Source of the DNA: Agelaius tricolor
Lineage: Eukaryota; Chordata; Aves; Passeriformes; Icteridae
Assembly: GCA_023055355.1 (NCBI GenBank)
Contig: JALJCS010000018.1
Location: 620,001-684,000, forward strand
Reading direction: 5' to 3'
Length of the DNA: 64,000 nt
The translations under genes were made by a program, and so were the position numbers. The notes under the pieces were generated by a model. That model ran no database searches and was not told where the DNA came from. It saw nothing but the letters and a program-made list of their open reading frames with translations. Positions 36,399 to 48,549 of this stretch are shown here, one piece after another; the first letter of the stretch is position 1; each line of letters starts with the position of its first letter.

Positions 36399-36404
36399 TT
36401 GGGG
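36399..36404. repeat. Target-site duplication TTGGGG (right copy)
   Basis: Exact 6-bp match to 36065-36070. Confidence 0.8.
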
Positions 36405-37259
36405 CACAAACAAGCACGTGAGCAATGAACCAAGTGACGATTTTGAGTAGTTTTGGGAAGTGGGAGAGAAAAAGCAGCATCCAGGAGGAACTGCCAGCAT
36501 CAGGGTAATCCTAAAGCAGCCTGAAGGTCCTGGATGGGAAAACTCTCATTCAACATTCCCTCCAAGCTTGTTTGAAAACTGATTCAACCTCATAAAAATC
36601 ATGATTTGGCCTTGACAGCATTGGATATATTGTTAAATGAATTCTGAACTTCTGTCATGCACAAACGCTGGCTCACTTCAAGCAGTGAGGACTCGAGGGA
36701 ACAAAACTGCATGTTCTTTTGGAGCTGCTTGTATCAGGAATGCCTATAGCATCAAACAGTTTGGACTTGGTATAAATTGCAGTAACACAAACAATGGAAC
36801 TCACACTTTGCTGTGTCTTTCCCCCTTCTCTTGCTGAGGTGCTGCTGCAGGGCTTTAGGAGTTAAGATATTAGGGTGAGAGAACCAGAGAATTGCCAAGA
36901 CACACCCTTGGGGAGCCAGGTGCTTTGAGTTTCATTGCTCATTATAGCATAATTTTTTTGAGTTTCCCTTTCTTTTTAATTAGTGGTAATTGGATGCAGC
37001 TGGGAAGAAACTTTGTGAATAAATGTATCTGTAAGTAAACAAAGTGCCTGGGAACAAGTGTGTGAAGTGGCCTGTGATTCTGTGTGCTCTTTAGGATCTG
37101 TAAACTTAAGGAGTCTAAGAAAACAGTGCAAAGCCCACCAGACAGCTAGTAAATCTGACAAGCATCCCTTCCATAGACAGGAAAGAATCTGGCTATTTTT
37201 GTGGTCATTATTCCTGTCCAAACCTCATGTGATGAAGGAAATATTTAGTGCAATACAAC

Positions 37260-37282
37260 GGGGGGGGGGGGGGGGGGGGGGG
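37260..37282. repeat. G23 homopolymer
   Basis: Twenty-three consecutive G residues on the + strand. Such runs can form G-quadruplexes and are hard to sequence, so the exact length may be unreliable. Confidence 0.95.
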
Positions 37283-38784
37283 CATGATTTCTTGTTTATT
37301 TGGGGGTTTTGTGTAGTAGTAGTTTGTTTTTTTAATTGGAACAGGACATGGTACACCAAGGAATTCTCTAAATGTTTTGAGGTCTACTTCTCATGATACT
37401 CTTTCAAATTATCCTCCTTATCTGGGAGAGATTTCAGATCCTTGATAGTTTTAAAGCTGGATGTGTTAATCTGGGAGATATGAAACATGATGTGGCATTA
37501 TAGCCAGCCATACAGCCAGGGGAATGAAAACCTAATATGGCAGATGCTACAAAGCACTAAAAATTCCTTTGGTCTAAAGTATTCATCAGGAGAAGAGGCT
37601 TTGATATAATGCCATTGAGCTCTGGGAAGGTGGATGCCCATGGCAGAGAACCCTCATAACACATTTGCTAGTGTGTTCTCCTCCTTGGCCACCTACATAG
37701 AGAAATAAAGCTCAAAGTCAATTAAACTGCTCATTGCTTGTTGACTTGATCACTCAAGTGTGTGTGAGTAGTCTGCACCTCCAACCTGGCCTCACTATGA
37801 GCATCTCTTAGCAATCCAAGTGCACTATTTAGTTACTATGATACACAAAATCCTGTTGAGATTCTGCACCTGATGTTGGTATTCACCAGCAGTTTAAGGC
37901 AGAGTCAGCACCAGGAGAGGCTGTGGCCCAGTGCTGTGGGTGAAAGGCAACCTGCCCTGCTCACTGGGAACTGCAGGAAAGGGGAGCTACTAATTGCCCG
38001 GATTGAGCTGGAATGTGGGGATGTAGCAGCCTTGGAGTCCAGTAAAATAAAAGGCATCAGTGAGCTCAGTTCTCCTGAATATCCAGCATGGGACTACCAG
38101 CGTCTAATAGCATGCCTGAAAACCCCAGCTTTTACTGGTGTAGCAATATTGCGTCAAAACTGTTTTCTCGTCTCTGCTGATAATGGAGAAATACTGAATC
38201 AGCTTGTGAGCAGCCCACAGTGCTGCCCAGTGCCAGCAGCGTGGTGAAATACTGAGATGAAATGGTGGGAATTGCTCTTCTGCCTTAGCTTCCTGCAAGG
38301 GGAGCTTGTTCAGCCAGCCTGGCCCACCCCATTGTGGCTGCATTGGAGATGCTGGAGGGCACTTCTGGCTGTCCAGCTGTGTACCCCAGGGGAGCTGTTA
38401 CTCTGCAGCTCCTGGGCTGGGTGTGGGTGCACACATGGATGTCGGAAGTGTGATTTTGTTTATCCCAGCATGTTGTAGGTGAGGGGAGGCATTCAGCAAA
38501 GGAAAGCCTTTTCCTCTCCTACAGTTTCCCTTATTCTCTTATGCAGTACAGAAGAGGCATTGACAAAAAGCATCTGCATTGGCAAAATTACTGAGAAAAA
38601 TCTCGAATGCAAATGGTATCACAGGCATTTAAAAAAAAACAAGAAAAAGCTGTTAGATGTTGCTGAGGTTAGCCGCGTGGTGCTCAATTGTTCTGGAGCA
38701 GAGCAAACTCCTGAGAGAATTACCCTGAGGTGAAAGAAAAGAAAACCTTAGATTATGGTTTAATGCAAAAGTTGCTTGCATGTT

Positions 38785-38797
38785 CAAAACAAAAAAA

Positions 38798-38831
<34 letters not shown>

Positions 38832-38877
38832 CAAACAAACAAACAAAAAAAAACAAAAAAAAAAAAAACGAAAAAAA
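38785..38877. repeat. A-rich (CAAAA)n / (CAAA)n low-complexity tract
   Basis: Runs of A broken by single C residues for about 93 bp, with one CG near the end. It could be a decayed poly(A)-type tail, but no retroposon body was recognised to its left. Confidence 0.95.
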
Positions 38878-38882
38878 GGCAA

Positions 38883-38940
38883 GTGAGAGGGGAGGGGGAG
38901 AGGTTGGGAAAGAGAGGGAATGAGAGAGGGGGAGAGAGGA
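38883..38940. repeat. GA-rich purine tract
   Basis: GAGAGG- and GGGAG-type low-complexity sequence directly after the A-rich tract. Together they form about 155 bp of almost uninterrupted purine-rich DNA. Confidence 0.9.
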
Positions 38941-41900
38941 ATGTGCTGTGCACTTAGCTGAGCAGCAGGAAGGAAAGCTTGAAACAGGATTTCTCAGCTT
39001 CTGATGCCTGGCAGTTGTTTGCAGGCACACCAGTGGTGTCCGTGTGATGCCTTGCAGGATGTGGACTAAAGGCGAGTCAGAGGGACTCCAGACTTTAGGG
39101 ATTGTGGTGGTGGTGTGCTCCTCTCTGAAACTCTTGCACTACCTCGGGCTAATTGACTTGTCAGATGGTAAGAGAATTCCAGTTTTGCAGCTCCTATTTG
39201 CTTGTGCTTAAATGCATGTGAGTGTAGCCAGTGTAGGCAGCAGATGGCTGTGGGAGGAAAGTGGTGTCTGTCAGTGCACAGATTCTCAGTGTGGGCTTCA
39301 TCTTTATTAAGAATCATATAGGCTGCAAAGAGGCAATTCTGATTTATGCTTTATTGAGGACTTTCGTTTGCTTTTGATATATTACCTTAGCCAGAGAGAA
39401 TCTGAAGCTGTGATGGTTTTTGCCTTGTGTATTATTTAAGTTTTCCGAATTATTTTTTCTTACTGGTAGTTCTTGCTCTTTATTGAAAATGAATTAGTAC
39501 CAAACTTGAAAAAGGAAAGGGCCTCTTGGGATGATGGAACCAGAACTGATAATTAGGTGTATGATTTCATAGGGCTACAAGAGTTTTGTTGTGACTGTAA
39601 TTTGCAGATTAAAGACATGATGGATTGAATGTGAACAAAATAAAACTTCACTGCAATTGCCATTCCAGACACATAACCTAAGAATAAATATTTCTGTTTT
39701 CACCAGCTGGAAGATTTGGTCTTCTCTTCATCTTGTAGTGAATCAATGTAATGAACTCAAATTAATGTAGTGAACTTTTTTGTATTAAAGGTTTTCCCAT
39801 ATGTAAAGCATACAGGTTTTAACAACTAAGTCTGCTTTAGAGTTCATCTTTTTATAAAGGGATGTAGGTATCACTGAATTTTTAAAGAAAATAACTTCCT
39901 AGTTATGCAAGTGAGGTATTTTTTAAAACAAAGGGACCCCCAAGTCACTGACTATATTCTTGCTTCGATCATTAACTGTGTCAAGTTTATCTACCAAAGG
40001 AAATAGCAAGGATAAAATACTAGCATAAACACCTATGTTTCTTTATACGGATTTCTTCAAGATATGGGTTAGTACAGGCTGGCAAAAGATTCCAAAAAAG
40101 TAAAGAAAATTTATATATTGAATCTGTTTTACTGGATCCAGAAAAGCAGATGGAATTTTAACCCTACTGCAGTAAAATCAATGCTGTCACATAATCCTAG
40201 AAATCCTCCTGCAGAATTAGGAAAAAATACTAAAAATTGCTTAATTAAGAATTATTTATATTAAGAGATGTAAAACAGCATGTATTTGTTATTACATGAT
40301 TGATTTCCTTATTTCAAAATTAATATCGTGGGAGCTTTTAGTTTACTCTTAGAATGTCACTGGATTGCAATTACGTAATTACAAATAAATTAAGATCTCC
40401 AACTATGACAACTAATTTCAAATAATGGCAACAGAAATGCTCACCTTAAAAATAGGTGACAAGTAAAATGTTGATGCATTTGCATTGCTATTGCATTTGT
40501 TTTGCATTTACTGCAAGAATGTTTTTATACCTCCTTTGCAGACCTAATTACTATAATTCCACTCTCTGTTCCTGAAGCAATTACTTTTTTCCTAGAAGAG
40601 TCTCCCTAGTGTTTCCCCAGCAAAGTCAAGTATATGACAGGTGAGAAAGGTGTCTGTGTGAAGGTGAGAGGAGTAAAAGTGAGCAAATAGCTCACATTGT
40701 ATTCATGGAACAGCTCTGCCTGTGCTTGTTGGTGGTCAGCAGTCAGTGACTGCTCCATCCCTGGAGGTGCAGGAGAGGGTGACATTTACCTCTGTAAGGG
40801 ACCACAGTTACTGGTACACAGAGCTCTGATTGCATGGGCTGCCTGACAACATGTAGGAACACAGTATATAAACCTGATCAGATTTGGATAGCTTTTATTG
40901 GATATCTGTGTTTCTGGCTGCAAAAGAGTTCACTTGGAAGCCAAGATATATTTATTCGGTACTTATTAGATAAGATTGCGTTTTTCCCTTTTGACTTTGT
41001 TCCTGTGCTGAAAATGATTTATATGCGAAATTAGAACATTAATAAAATGTGGGTGGTTGTTAATATCATGCAATACAGATTTCAGTAAGTCAGAGATCTT
41101 TAAAGGTGACATTAAGTTGTTTTCTTTGATGTGCTGGTGGCAGCAATGGAAAAGGCAAAGTAGATGATTACATTGCAATGCAAGTATTTATCAGAACTTG
41201 ATACTCACTAGAAATGATCACTACTTTTACTTATTAAAAATAAAAACCTTATTAAACACCTAGAAATTCCAGCTGTGTTCTCATAGTTGTGCGTAATAAT
41301 ACTAAAATAAGAAACTGCAATTGGCTATGTATATTTCTTTTAAAACTGTTCTCTTCTGAAGATGGAACAGGCTTACTTAAACCATGTTCCTTTGTTCTGT
41401 TTAAATAAAAAATATTAATAATGAAAAACCCCCCATACAGAGAAAAAAAATAGCTGGAAAAGCCTGTTCTTCTGAGTACTTTTGGGCAAGTCCTTGCTGT
41501 CTTTGCAGCCTCTTGAGACTAGTCATTTTTGTTCAGCTCCTGACCCAGGATCGTGTGCAGATCTCCAGCTGTACCTGTGTGCTTTGCTCTGTTGTCAGAC
41601 TTGTAGCCCTTTGCATCTGTCTTTATTGAAATCCATCAGTAGGAATCTTCAGGCCTTTTCTCAATTCTTCCCAGCTGTCAAGTCAGTTTCCATCTGACTC
41701 ACAGCCCTTTCATAGACCATTCTTTTCCCCAGCTTCCAGGAGTGAATGATATGTGAGACAGGGCCAAAAAGGATTGGGATGGAGATGTAATGCATTCTGT
41801 TTCTCTCCTCTGCACAAGGATGCATTCTGACAAATGTTCTCCAGCAGTTCTGGCCATCCAGTGACCATGCATCATTGGTTGTTTCAGTACTTCCCAAAAA

Positions 41901-44900
41901 GTGAAGTGAAAGGTGAAAAAAATTACATAGTCCTGTATCCCTCCCTCTCTTTTAGCTGTTTCTCCCTTACAGGATAAAATAGAAGGGTCAGTCTTTGGTC
42001 TCCCAGTTCCCTAAAGGTAGGGAAAACACAGTGATCACCAGTCCTGCGAAGCTAGGAACAAAAACAGGATGAGAATATCATGGGACACATTCCACACAGC
42101 CTCATATTTAGGATTGTCTTACAGAGGTTCTGGTTGAGGAACTGTTCCCTTCTTGCTCTTGGTGCAGTGTCAGCTCCCCACAGGCAGCACATGGCAGGGC
42201 AGGAACAGCTACCTCAGACCCCTTGCTTTGGGTTGATTACAGTGAGATACTAATGCTCTGTAAGGAATTTGAAAGTAGGGGGTGTCATCTGACTGACTTT
42301 GGCAATGCCCTCCCCCACACTTCCCCAGGTCATGTTCTTTAATTGCTGGTATGGGAGTGATCATGACTTGAAGTACAGAAGTGCCCTCCTTGAAATTCTG
42401 GAGAAAATGGCCACGAGAAGAAAGGGATGTATTTTTAGTGGGATGGGCAGAGTGCTGAGGGGAAGATAAAAAGTGCACTAGTGTGTGAAGTAGAACTGCT
42501 TATTGTGCTTTATGCATCAGTGTTTGAAGGACTCGGGTGCTAAGTTAACTTAGAAGTTTGTTAATGGTTTGAAAAGTGCAAACCTTTTGTAATAGTGATG
42601 CAACAGCTAGATAACTATCTTGATTAGGTATTTTATTAAGCACAACTTAAAATGGGCCTTTCTTAAAATAACATGGTAGATGTGCAAAAAGAATATACCA
42701 ATATATCACAGCAAAATTTCTAACATAACCCACACCATATTCCATGATTGTTGTGCTTCTGGTAATTTTCCATGTATATAAAAATGCAACAGTACGTGAG
42801 TTTTGTACCTGGATATGCTTCTTCCCTTGCATCTTGTCTCTATCCCTTCAGACGTCCTCCCTATATGCATCACTTTATCTGCTAGGAAGAAGGTTGCAGG
42901 AAGCACTTAATATTCTGTAGACTGTTTTAAAATAAAAATAATTGAACTGTATAAAGCTTGATGGAAATCCTCAGTTTTATTTTTTGCAATAATTTTTGTT
43001 TGGCTTCAGTTTTTTTCCAAGATAAAATGCACTGATGATAAACTGATCTAACATATTTCTGAAAGAGGAGGAGCTTATGCTTTACCCATTTTCTAGAGCT
43101 GCAGGAGAGACTGTGGACTGTAACTGCTGCCTAAAATCCACCTTGCACACTCTCGGGCTGTGGGTGGCCGTGCATGTCAGAAGTGCAGCTCCCTGAGCCA
43201 GGATGTGGTGCTGGGTGCTGCCTTTGTCCATGGGGATCCACATCTCATCCAGCTGCAGCAGGGGTAGAGGCATCAGGCAGCTAGAGGGGAGAAGGGTGCA
43301 AGGTTTAGTACCTGCGAGGCAGGGCTTGGTTTTAAGGAAAAAATGATTCAAGAAAAATACATGCTCAACATTTTCTAAACTGAATGGCAGCATCACTGAA
43401 GCTGAGTTTGTCCTTGTAGAGCTTGTAGCTGTCAAAGTTATTCTTCATTAATAACCATGGAAGTGTTGGCTGTGGAGGGTAGAGATCCCCCGATGCTCTT
43501 GAATCAGCTGTCAGGCTGCTTGATAGATGTTAGAGTGTCTGTGATCGATTGTTACAGATCAAACTCTCTATACCTGATGAGTACCTTTCTGTTCTCTTAC
43601 TGTTTATTGTCTCTTCCCTTACAAGACTTTCCTCTGATGTACTTTGGAAAGGAGGAGCTGTTGGATGATGAGCGATTCAGGCAACATTGTACATCAGTTC
43701 CATGAAGGTTACTTTGTTTAGAAGAGAGTGTTTCCAAAACAAGGTAATAAAAAACCAACCCAACCTCCTGAAGACTGAAAGAGAATTCTGAAGTATAATC
43801 TGAAGGGATTTCATTTTCACAGGAAGATTGTTTCTTTTTCTTTCAAATCGTGGGAAATACAGCCAATATCTAATAGAAAATGCACACGGTAAGGATAATA
43901 CCTTACTAAAGAAATTGGCATCCCTGCCTGCTTCGCTCAGCCAGGCAAGAGCGATGTCCCCATGTGCAGTCTGGAATACACAAGTCCTGAACGTCTCCCT
44001 GAGTTCTGTCTTTTGTCTCTTCAGTCCTGCCATTGCGTTACAAATGCATTTCTAGGTGTTTCTGGAATTATTTTCCTGAGTGAAGCTGTGCAAGCTGGCC
44101 TCAACATGTAACCACAAGGTTGGGTGTGCTTAAAGAGCTGACCCTTCCTTGTGTGCGGTGGCTATCAAAAAGTCTCTAAAATCAGAATGTAATAATCTGA
44201 TACTCAGGAAGAAATTATCAGACATCACTGTTGTCTGTCAAGAGATAAAATGTTAGCAAATGTGGAAAAGAAAATATTCCTTCCATGTATACTCTTAAAT
44301 GTAGCCATGACAGGAAAACTTGTCATTTCATATGAGAATTTAGCAGAAAGAACAGAAATTATTTTGTGGTTTACCAAAAAAATCTTTCTTTTTCTTCTTG
44401 CTTCTCCCTTCTTTTTCTTATTTCTGAAGTGATACTATGAGGCTCTTTAAATGAGTTTTATTACAGTTAATTCCCCCTCTCCTCAGGCAAGCTTCAGCTT
44501 TATGTACCAAATTTTTATTATACCCAGAAGCTTTTCTGCCTGCTAATAAATAATGGTGGTAAATTTTATATGAAATAGATGTGGTTCCTTATTGCAGCAG
44601 AAAGGAAAATAAGTGTGGAGTTTTTTTTCCCACTTGACATGCATGTTTAAATTATAGAAGTTAAATAGTGTGAAAACAGCATTCACTTTAAAGAGGTATG
44701 GCCAGGTTAAAAAATAGGTTTTTTTGCTTGCACCATTAAAGATAACTTAGATCATCATTACACAAAAGGTGTTTGGAATCTTGCAGACAGATGTATTTAG
44801 TAATTTTTCATTTGGCCTGCGAGGAGCAGCCAGCTATGGTTTCTGTTCCCATTGCTGCAGTGAGCTCCTGTGAGCAGTGACAGCCTCAGTGTCCTGAGAG

Positions 44901-45597
44901 CAGGTGAACACAGTAGCAAGTCCAGCAAGGGCAGGAGATTCTCGTCTCCCTGCAGGAGGAGGGAGGGATGGAAAGGGGGCACTGAGGGGAAGGAATGAGA
45001 AGTGTGTGACCTGAAGCTGACTGTGTGAACTCTGGAAAAGACCATCAGGGTTTTGAAGACACGTCCTTCCACCAACCCCAGGGCAGTGTCTGAGATGGCT
45101 TCACTCTGGTGAAATCTTAAAAATTGCTCATCTTTTACACTGATTTGCCAAAGTATCATGGACACAGTTACTAGTAAGTCTTAAAATGAGAGTTGCGCTC
45201 CACCTTCTCCTATTGATGCTGAACACATTCTCATGGACATGAAGCATCACTCGTCTAGATACAGACCTGCCTGTGCTTTCATGGTTGTCTCTGTGTTTTC
45301 AGAAACATTCAAGAACTGCAAGAAAGCTATTTGAAAGTATCATGTTTTGAAATCTGGAATAATTTCACTTGACTTGATAAATTTATGTTTCTAGGGGGAG
45401 AGATTTCTTTTGACTGAAGAGGATCCTCAAGAATTTCAGGATAAGGCTGCTTTTCTTGAAGGAATTGAGTTAGACGTGCTTATGGAAAGGGATAGCTATA
45501 TAAATAGTTGATATAAATGGAATATAATGAACATTAAGCCCTCTTCTGCAATTCTTAAACCCACACATGGGAACCTTGAAGTGAGGATGCATATCCA

Positions 45598-45651
45598 AAT
45601 GTATCTTAATTAAGTCCTAATTATCCTTAATGTATCTTAATTAAGTCCTAA
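45598..45651. repeat. Tandem duplication, 23-bp matching core, period 31
   Basis: AATGTATCTTAATTAAGTCC plus TAA occurs at 45598-45620 and again at 45629-45651, separated by TTATCCTT. The unit contains TTAATTAA. Confidence 0.9.
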
Positions 45652-45790
45652 ATTAATTCTTTCTCTCTTAAAAGGAAGTTTCACACAGTTGAAAGAGTAA
45701 AACATTTAATTTGTCCATTTTATGTGTACCACCCTTCCTGACAAGAGTGCTGGCAGTCCCTGGCTCCCTGCTGCAGCTGTGTGCCCATAG

Positions 45791-45821
45791 GTGGCTGTGG
45801 CAGTGGCAGTGGCAGTGGTGG
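45791..45821. repeat. (GGCAGT)n short repeat
   Basis: GGCAGTGGCAGTGGCAGTGG is a short hexamer array just left of the LTR at 45886. Confidence 0.85.
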
Positions 45822-45885
45822 GGTCTGTCACCACACCTGGTGCGAAGGGCTGCTGGAGCTGAGTGCACCTGACAGCACTGGGGTT

Positions 45886-46371
45886 TGTTATAGATTAGTA
45901 ATGTGATGGTTGGCTCTCGCAATTAAGGGATGAATATTATGTGTATGCTAAGAAGTTTTATTGCTGGATAGTTATGTTATTGTGATTTGTTGTTTGAATG
46001 TCCTCTGTTCTCTCCATAGTCCCCTTTCCCCCTGTACAGTTGCCAAGGGACGACCATGGTAGTCAGGACATGTGGAGGGAGGGCGTGTACCTGTGCCCCT
46101 TGCATGGGGCATTTGGGGGAGGGCAGGCATGGCAACACCTGACCTCCAATGAAGTTGCAAGGAAGCAGTCTCCACCGATGGACGGCAGAGAAGAGTTAAC
46201 TGGAAGACTTTGGGAGGGGTTAGAATTACCTAGCGCAACACCATAGGTTTAAAAGGCAGAGCATGCATTTTGTGGGTGAGCACATAGTGGTTTAGTTCCA
46301 TGGTCCTTTGTTGTATTTTGTCAAAGTTTAATAAACCTTTGAAATTTTGAAAGTGAGCATCATTTCTCACA
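45886..46371 (+). mobile_element. Solo LTR, about 486 bp, plus orientation
   Basis: The likely start is TGTTATAGATTAG and the end CATTTCTCACA. TATA-like TTTAAAAGG lies near 46248 and AATAAA at 46330-46335, with about 35 bp of U5 after it, so the plus orientation is clear. Flanks are GGGTT on the left and GGTTT on the right, which fits a short duplication blurred by a T run, but not exactly. The block starting TGTGATGGTTGGCTC (45902) matches a songbird LTR style I recognise, so the left end could be 45902 instead. Confidence 0.75.
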
Positions 46372-47016
46372 GGTTTAGGCACAAAAGGTCCTGTAGTGAA
46401 GGTGAAGCTGCCAGACCTGTCCTAGGGCCAGAGGGGCAGGAGTGCCCTGTGCCCACACCTCAGGACTGCTCCTGCTACCCCAGGGCAGGAGTGAGGGCTT
46501 GAGGGCTCCCAGGTGCCAGGGCAGGACTGGCAGCTCACAGAGACTGCTTTTGTGTGTCTGCATGTCCAGTGCTCTAGCTCTCCATTGTCCTATTATTCTG
46601 GGACTAGGCCAAAACTTAATTAAATTTTATGTAGATGAATAAAAGGAGTATTGACATTGCAAGATGAAATCTGAAGCATTCTGAAAAGGAAATTTTTCTT
46701 CTTTATCTTCACATGCACCATTTAAAATATTTCTTGCTAAGTATTTCTTCCTCCCTAAAATAAATAGGACTGTGCACCTGCACCTGGTCAGGCTTCCCTA
46801 GGTTGATCCTAGACCAGAAGTTCCCATCACGGGTTGTGGGTCTTGGTTGCCTTTTCTCTTTGGTGGTCCCCATGCAGATGTCAGAGCCCAGAGCAAAAGA
46901 GAAAGAGCCAAAGGGCTCTTCTGTGCAATGTTCAGCTCTGAGATGAGCTTACCCATGATGGCACATTCATCTCAACCTGTTCCTTGTGCCTCTTGGTCTT
47001 TGGCAGATTTCCTTCT

Positions 47017-48549
47017 TGTAGTGGTTTTGGTTCACCAATTTAAGATTTCCCCAATTTTAAAATTTCCCAGTCAATGCATTAAGGAGTGTGGTGGGCTTCA
47101 GTGTTGGCCAATCACCAAAGCACTCGCTTTCTGCTGTGAGATAGGATTAGGAGAAAGGCAAAGCAGGCTTAAAACTTTACGAGGGTAAAAAGAAAATTTT
47201 ATTAATAGTGACTAAAAGAAAAAAAGTAGTGAGAATCAAAACAAGTCCTTCAGAAGACTTCTCCTCTCCCCACACAACATTTTCTTTTCCACTAACAATG
47301 TTAAGAAACCAAACCTAAAATTTCCAGTCAGTTTACCACCTCTAAAATAGTCTTTCTTCAGTTCACTTAAGGAAAGAAGTACTTCTTGTTAAAGTTATGG
47401 AGACTTCTCCACAAGAGAAAAAAAACAGTTCTCTCATGGCTCTAAATTTTGTCAGGACTAGCAGCTGCCTGGGGAACTGCCATCATGAAATCCTTCTCAT
47501 TTCCACAAGCCTTCCCACAGCTTGTTGATGGGCCATGTTGACTTATGGGGTATTGTTTTAAAGATGAGCTGTTCAAAGACAAAAGTTCTCTTTATCTATC
47601 TCTAAAATAATCTTCATCCCTGGGAACAGAAATCTTCTCCTGAGGGCATGTGAGAAGGCACCCTTCTCTCTTTCTCGGTTCAAACTGCTTATCGGATCAC
47701 ATCTACTTCAACATCAGCTTACTTTAACATGGAGGCCTTTGCTCGGTATCAGTTTGAACACTTTCATCTCCCCATAGTTTCATGCGTTATAGGGGGGGAA
47801 AAAAAAGTCTTTTCTCCATAGCTTACAAGAGGATTTCAGCCCGAAGATCAAGGCATCTTCTCCTCCCTCCCATCTGAGACTTAACTTCTTCCTCACTAAC
47901 CCCACAAACATGTTTTCATGTTGTTCCTTTACATGCTTGCATCTTGTTCTTTTCTCTGACTCATGTGAGGACTGAAGCACTGAAAGGGTTAACATCACGC
48001 CTGGGGCATACCTGACGCCGGTAACTCGTGGTGGGAGCTGCGGCTGGGCTGTGTCAGGATCGATCTCATGGTTGATCTTTGGTTTTCTCCGCGTTCACTT
48101 CCAGCCGCAGGGCCACAATGCATGGGCTGCAGGATGCAGGGCTGCCTCTGGTCTCAGCCGCGCTGGAGGAAGGGCATCTGACGCCAAGATCTTCAGAGCC
48201 GCGGCCAGCCCTGCTCCGGCCAGGGCTCCGCAGCCTCCCCCGCCATTCCTGCCCGGCAGCTGCTGGGGCCCAGCCTGGCCAGAACGGGGCCGATGGGGGG
48301 CGGCGGACGGCCTGGGGAGGGGGAAGGGGCACAGCAGGACCGCCCAGCCCGGCCTGGCCAAGACGTGGGCCGGGGCTGGGGCCTGTTACCTCTTTGCCGA
48401 CCAGAAAAGAGAGTTCCAGGCTTTTTTTGTCTTTAATATGCGTCTTTCACAGAGGCATGTCCAGCTTCTCAGTGGTTCAACAGACTGTCAGTTACACAAA
48501 AAAACTTTGCATCGCTTCCCTGAATTTCCTCCCATTCCAAACCATGACA
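47017..48549 (-). mobile_element. Long solo LTR, about 1533 bp, minus orientation
   Basis: Begins TGTAGTGGTTTTGG and ends TTCCAAACCATGACA. On the minus strand a TATA-like CATATTAAA (complement of 48432-48440) lies about 110 bp in, and AATAAA (complement of TTTATT at 47198-47203) lies about 180 bp from the end. This is the same layout as the 1440-bp LTR at 8837-10276 (short U3, very long R), though the sequences differ. The flanks CTTCT and GTCCT are not a convincing duplication. The CpG-dense block at 48000-48400 falls in the presumed R region and explains the 176- and 173-codon chance frames there. Confidence 0.62.

Larger units (their letters stand above)
36405..45790. other. Long intronic stretch dominated by simple repeats
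   Basis: Holds the G23 run, the A-rich plus GA-rich tract and the 23-bp-core duplication. No LTR or CR1 was recognised in about 9.4 kb. Frames of 112-124 codons are unsupported. Confidence 0.55.

Noticed and set aside
43082..43435. A 117-codon minus-strand frame considered as a processed pseudogene
   Set aside because: No recognisable protein, no poly(A) tract at the expected end and no flanking duplication.
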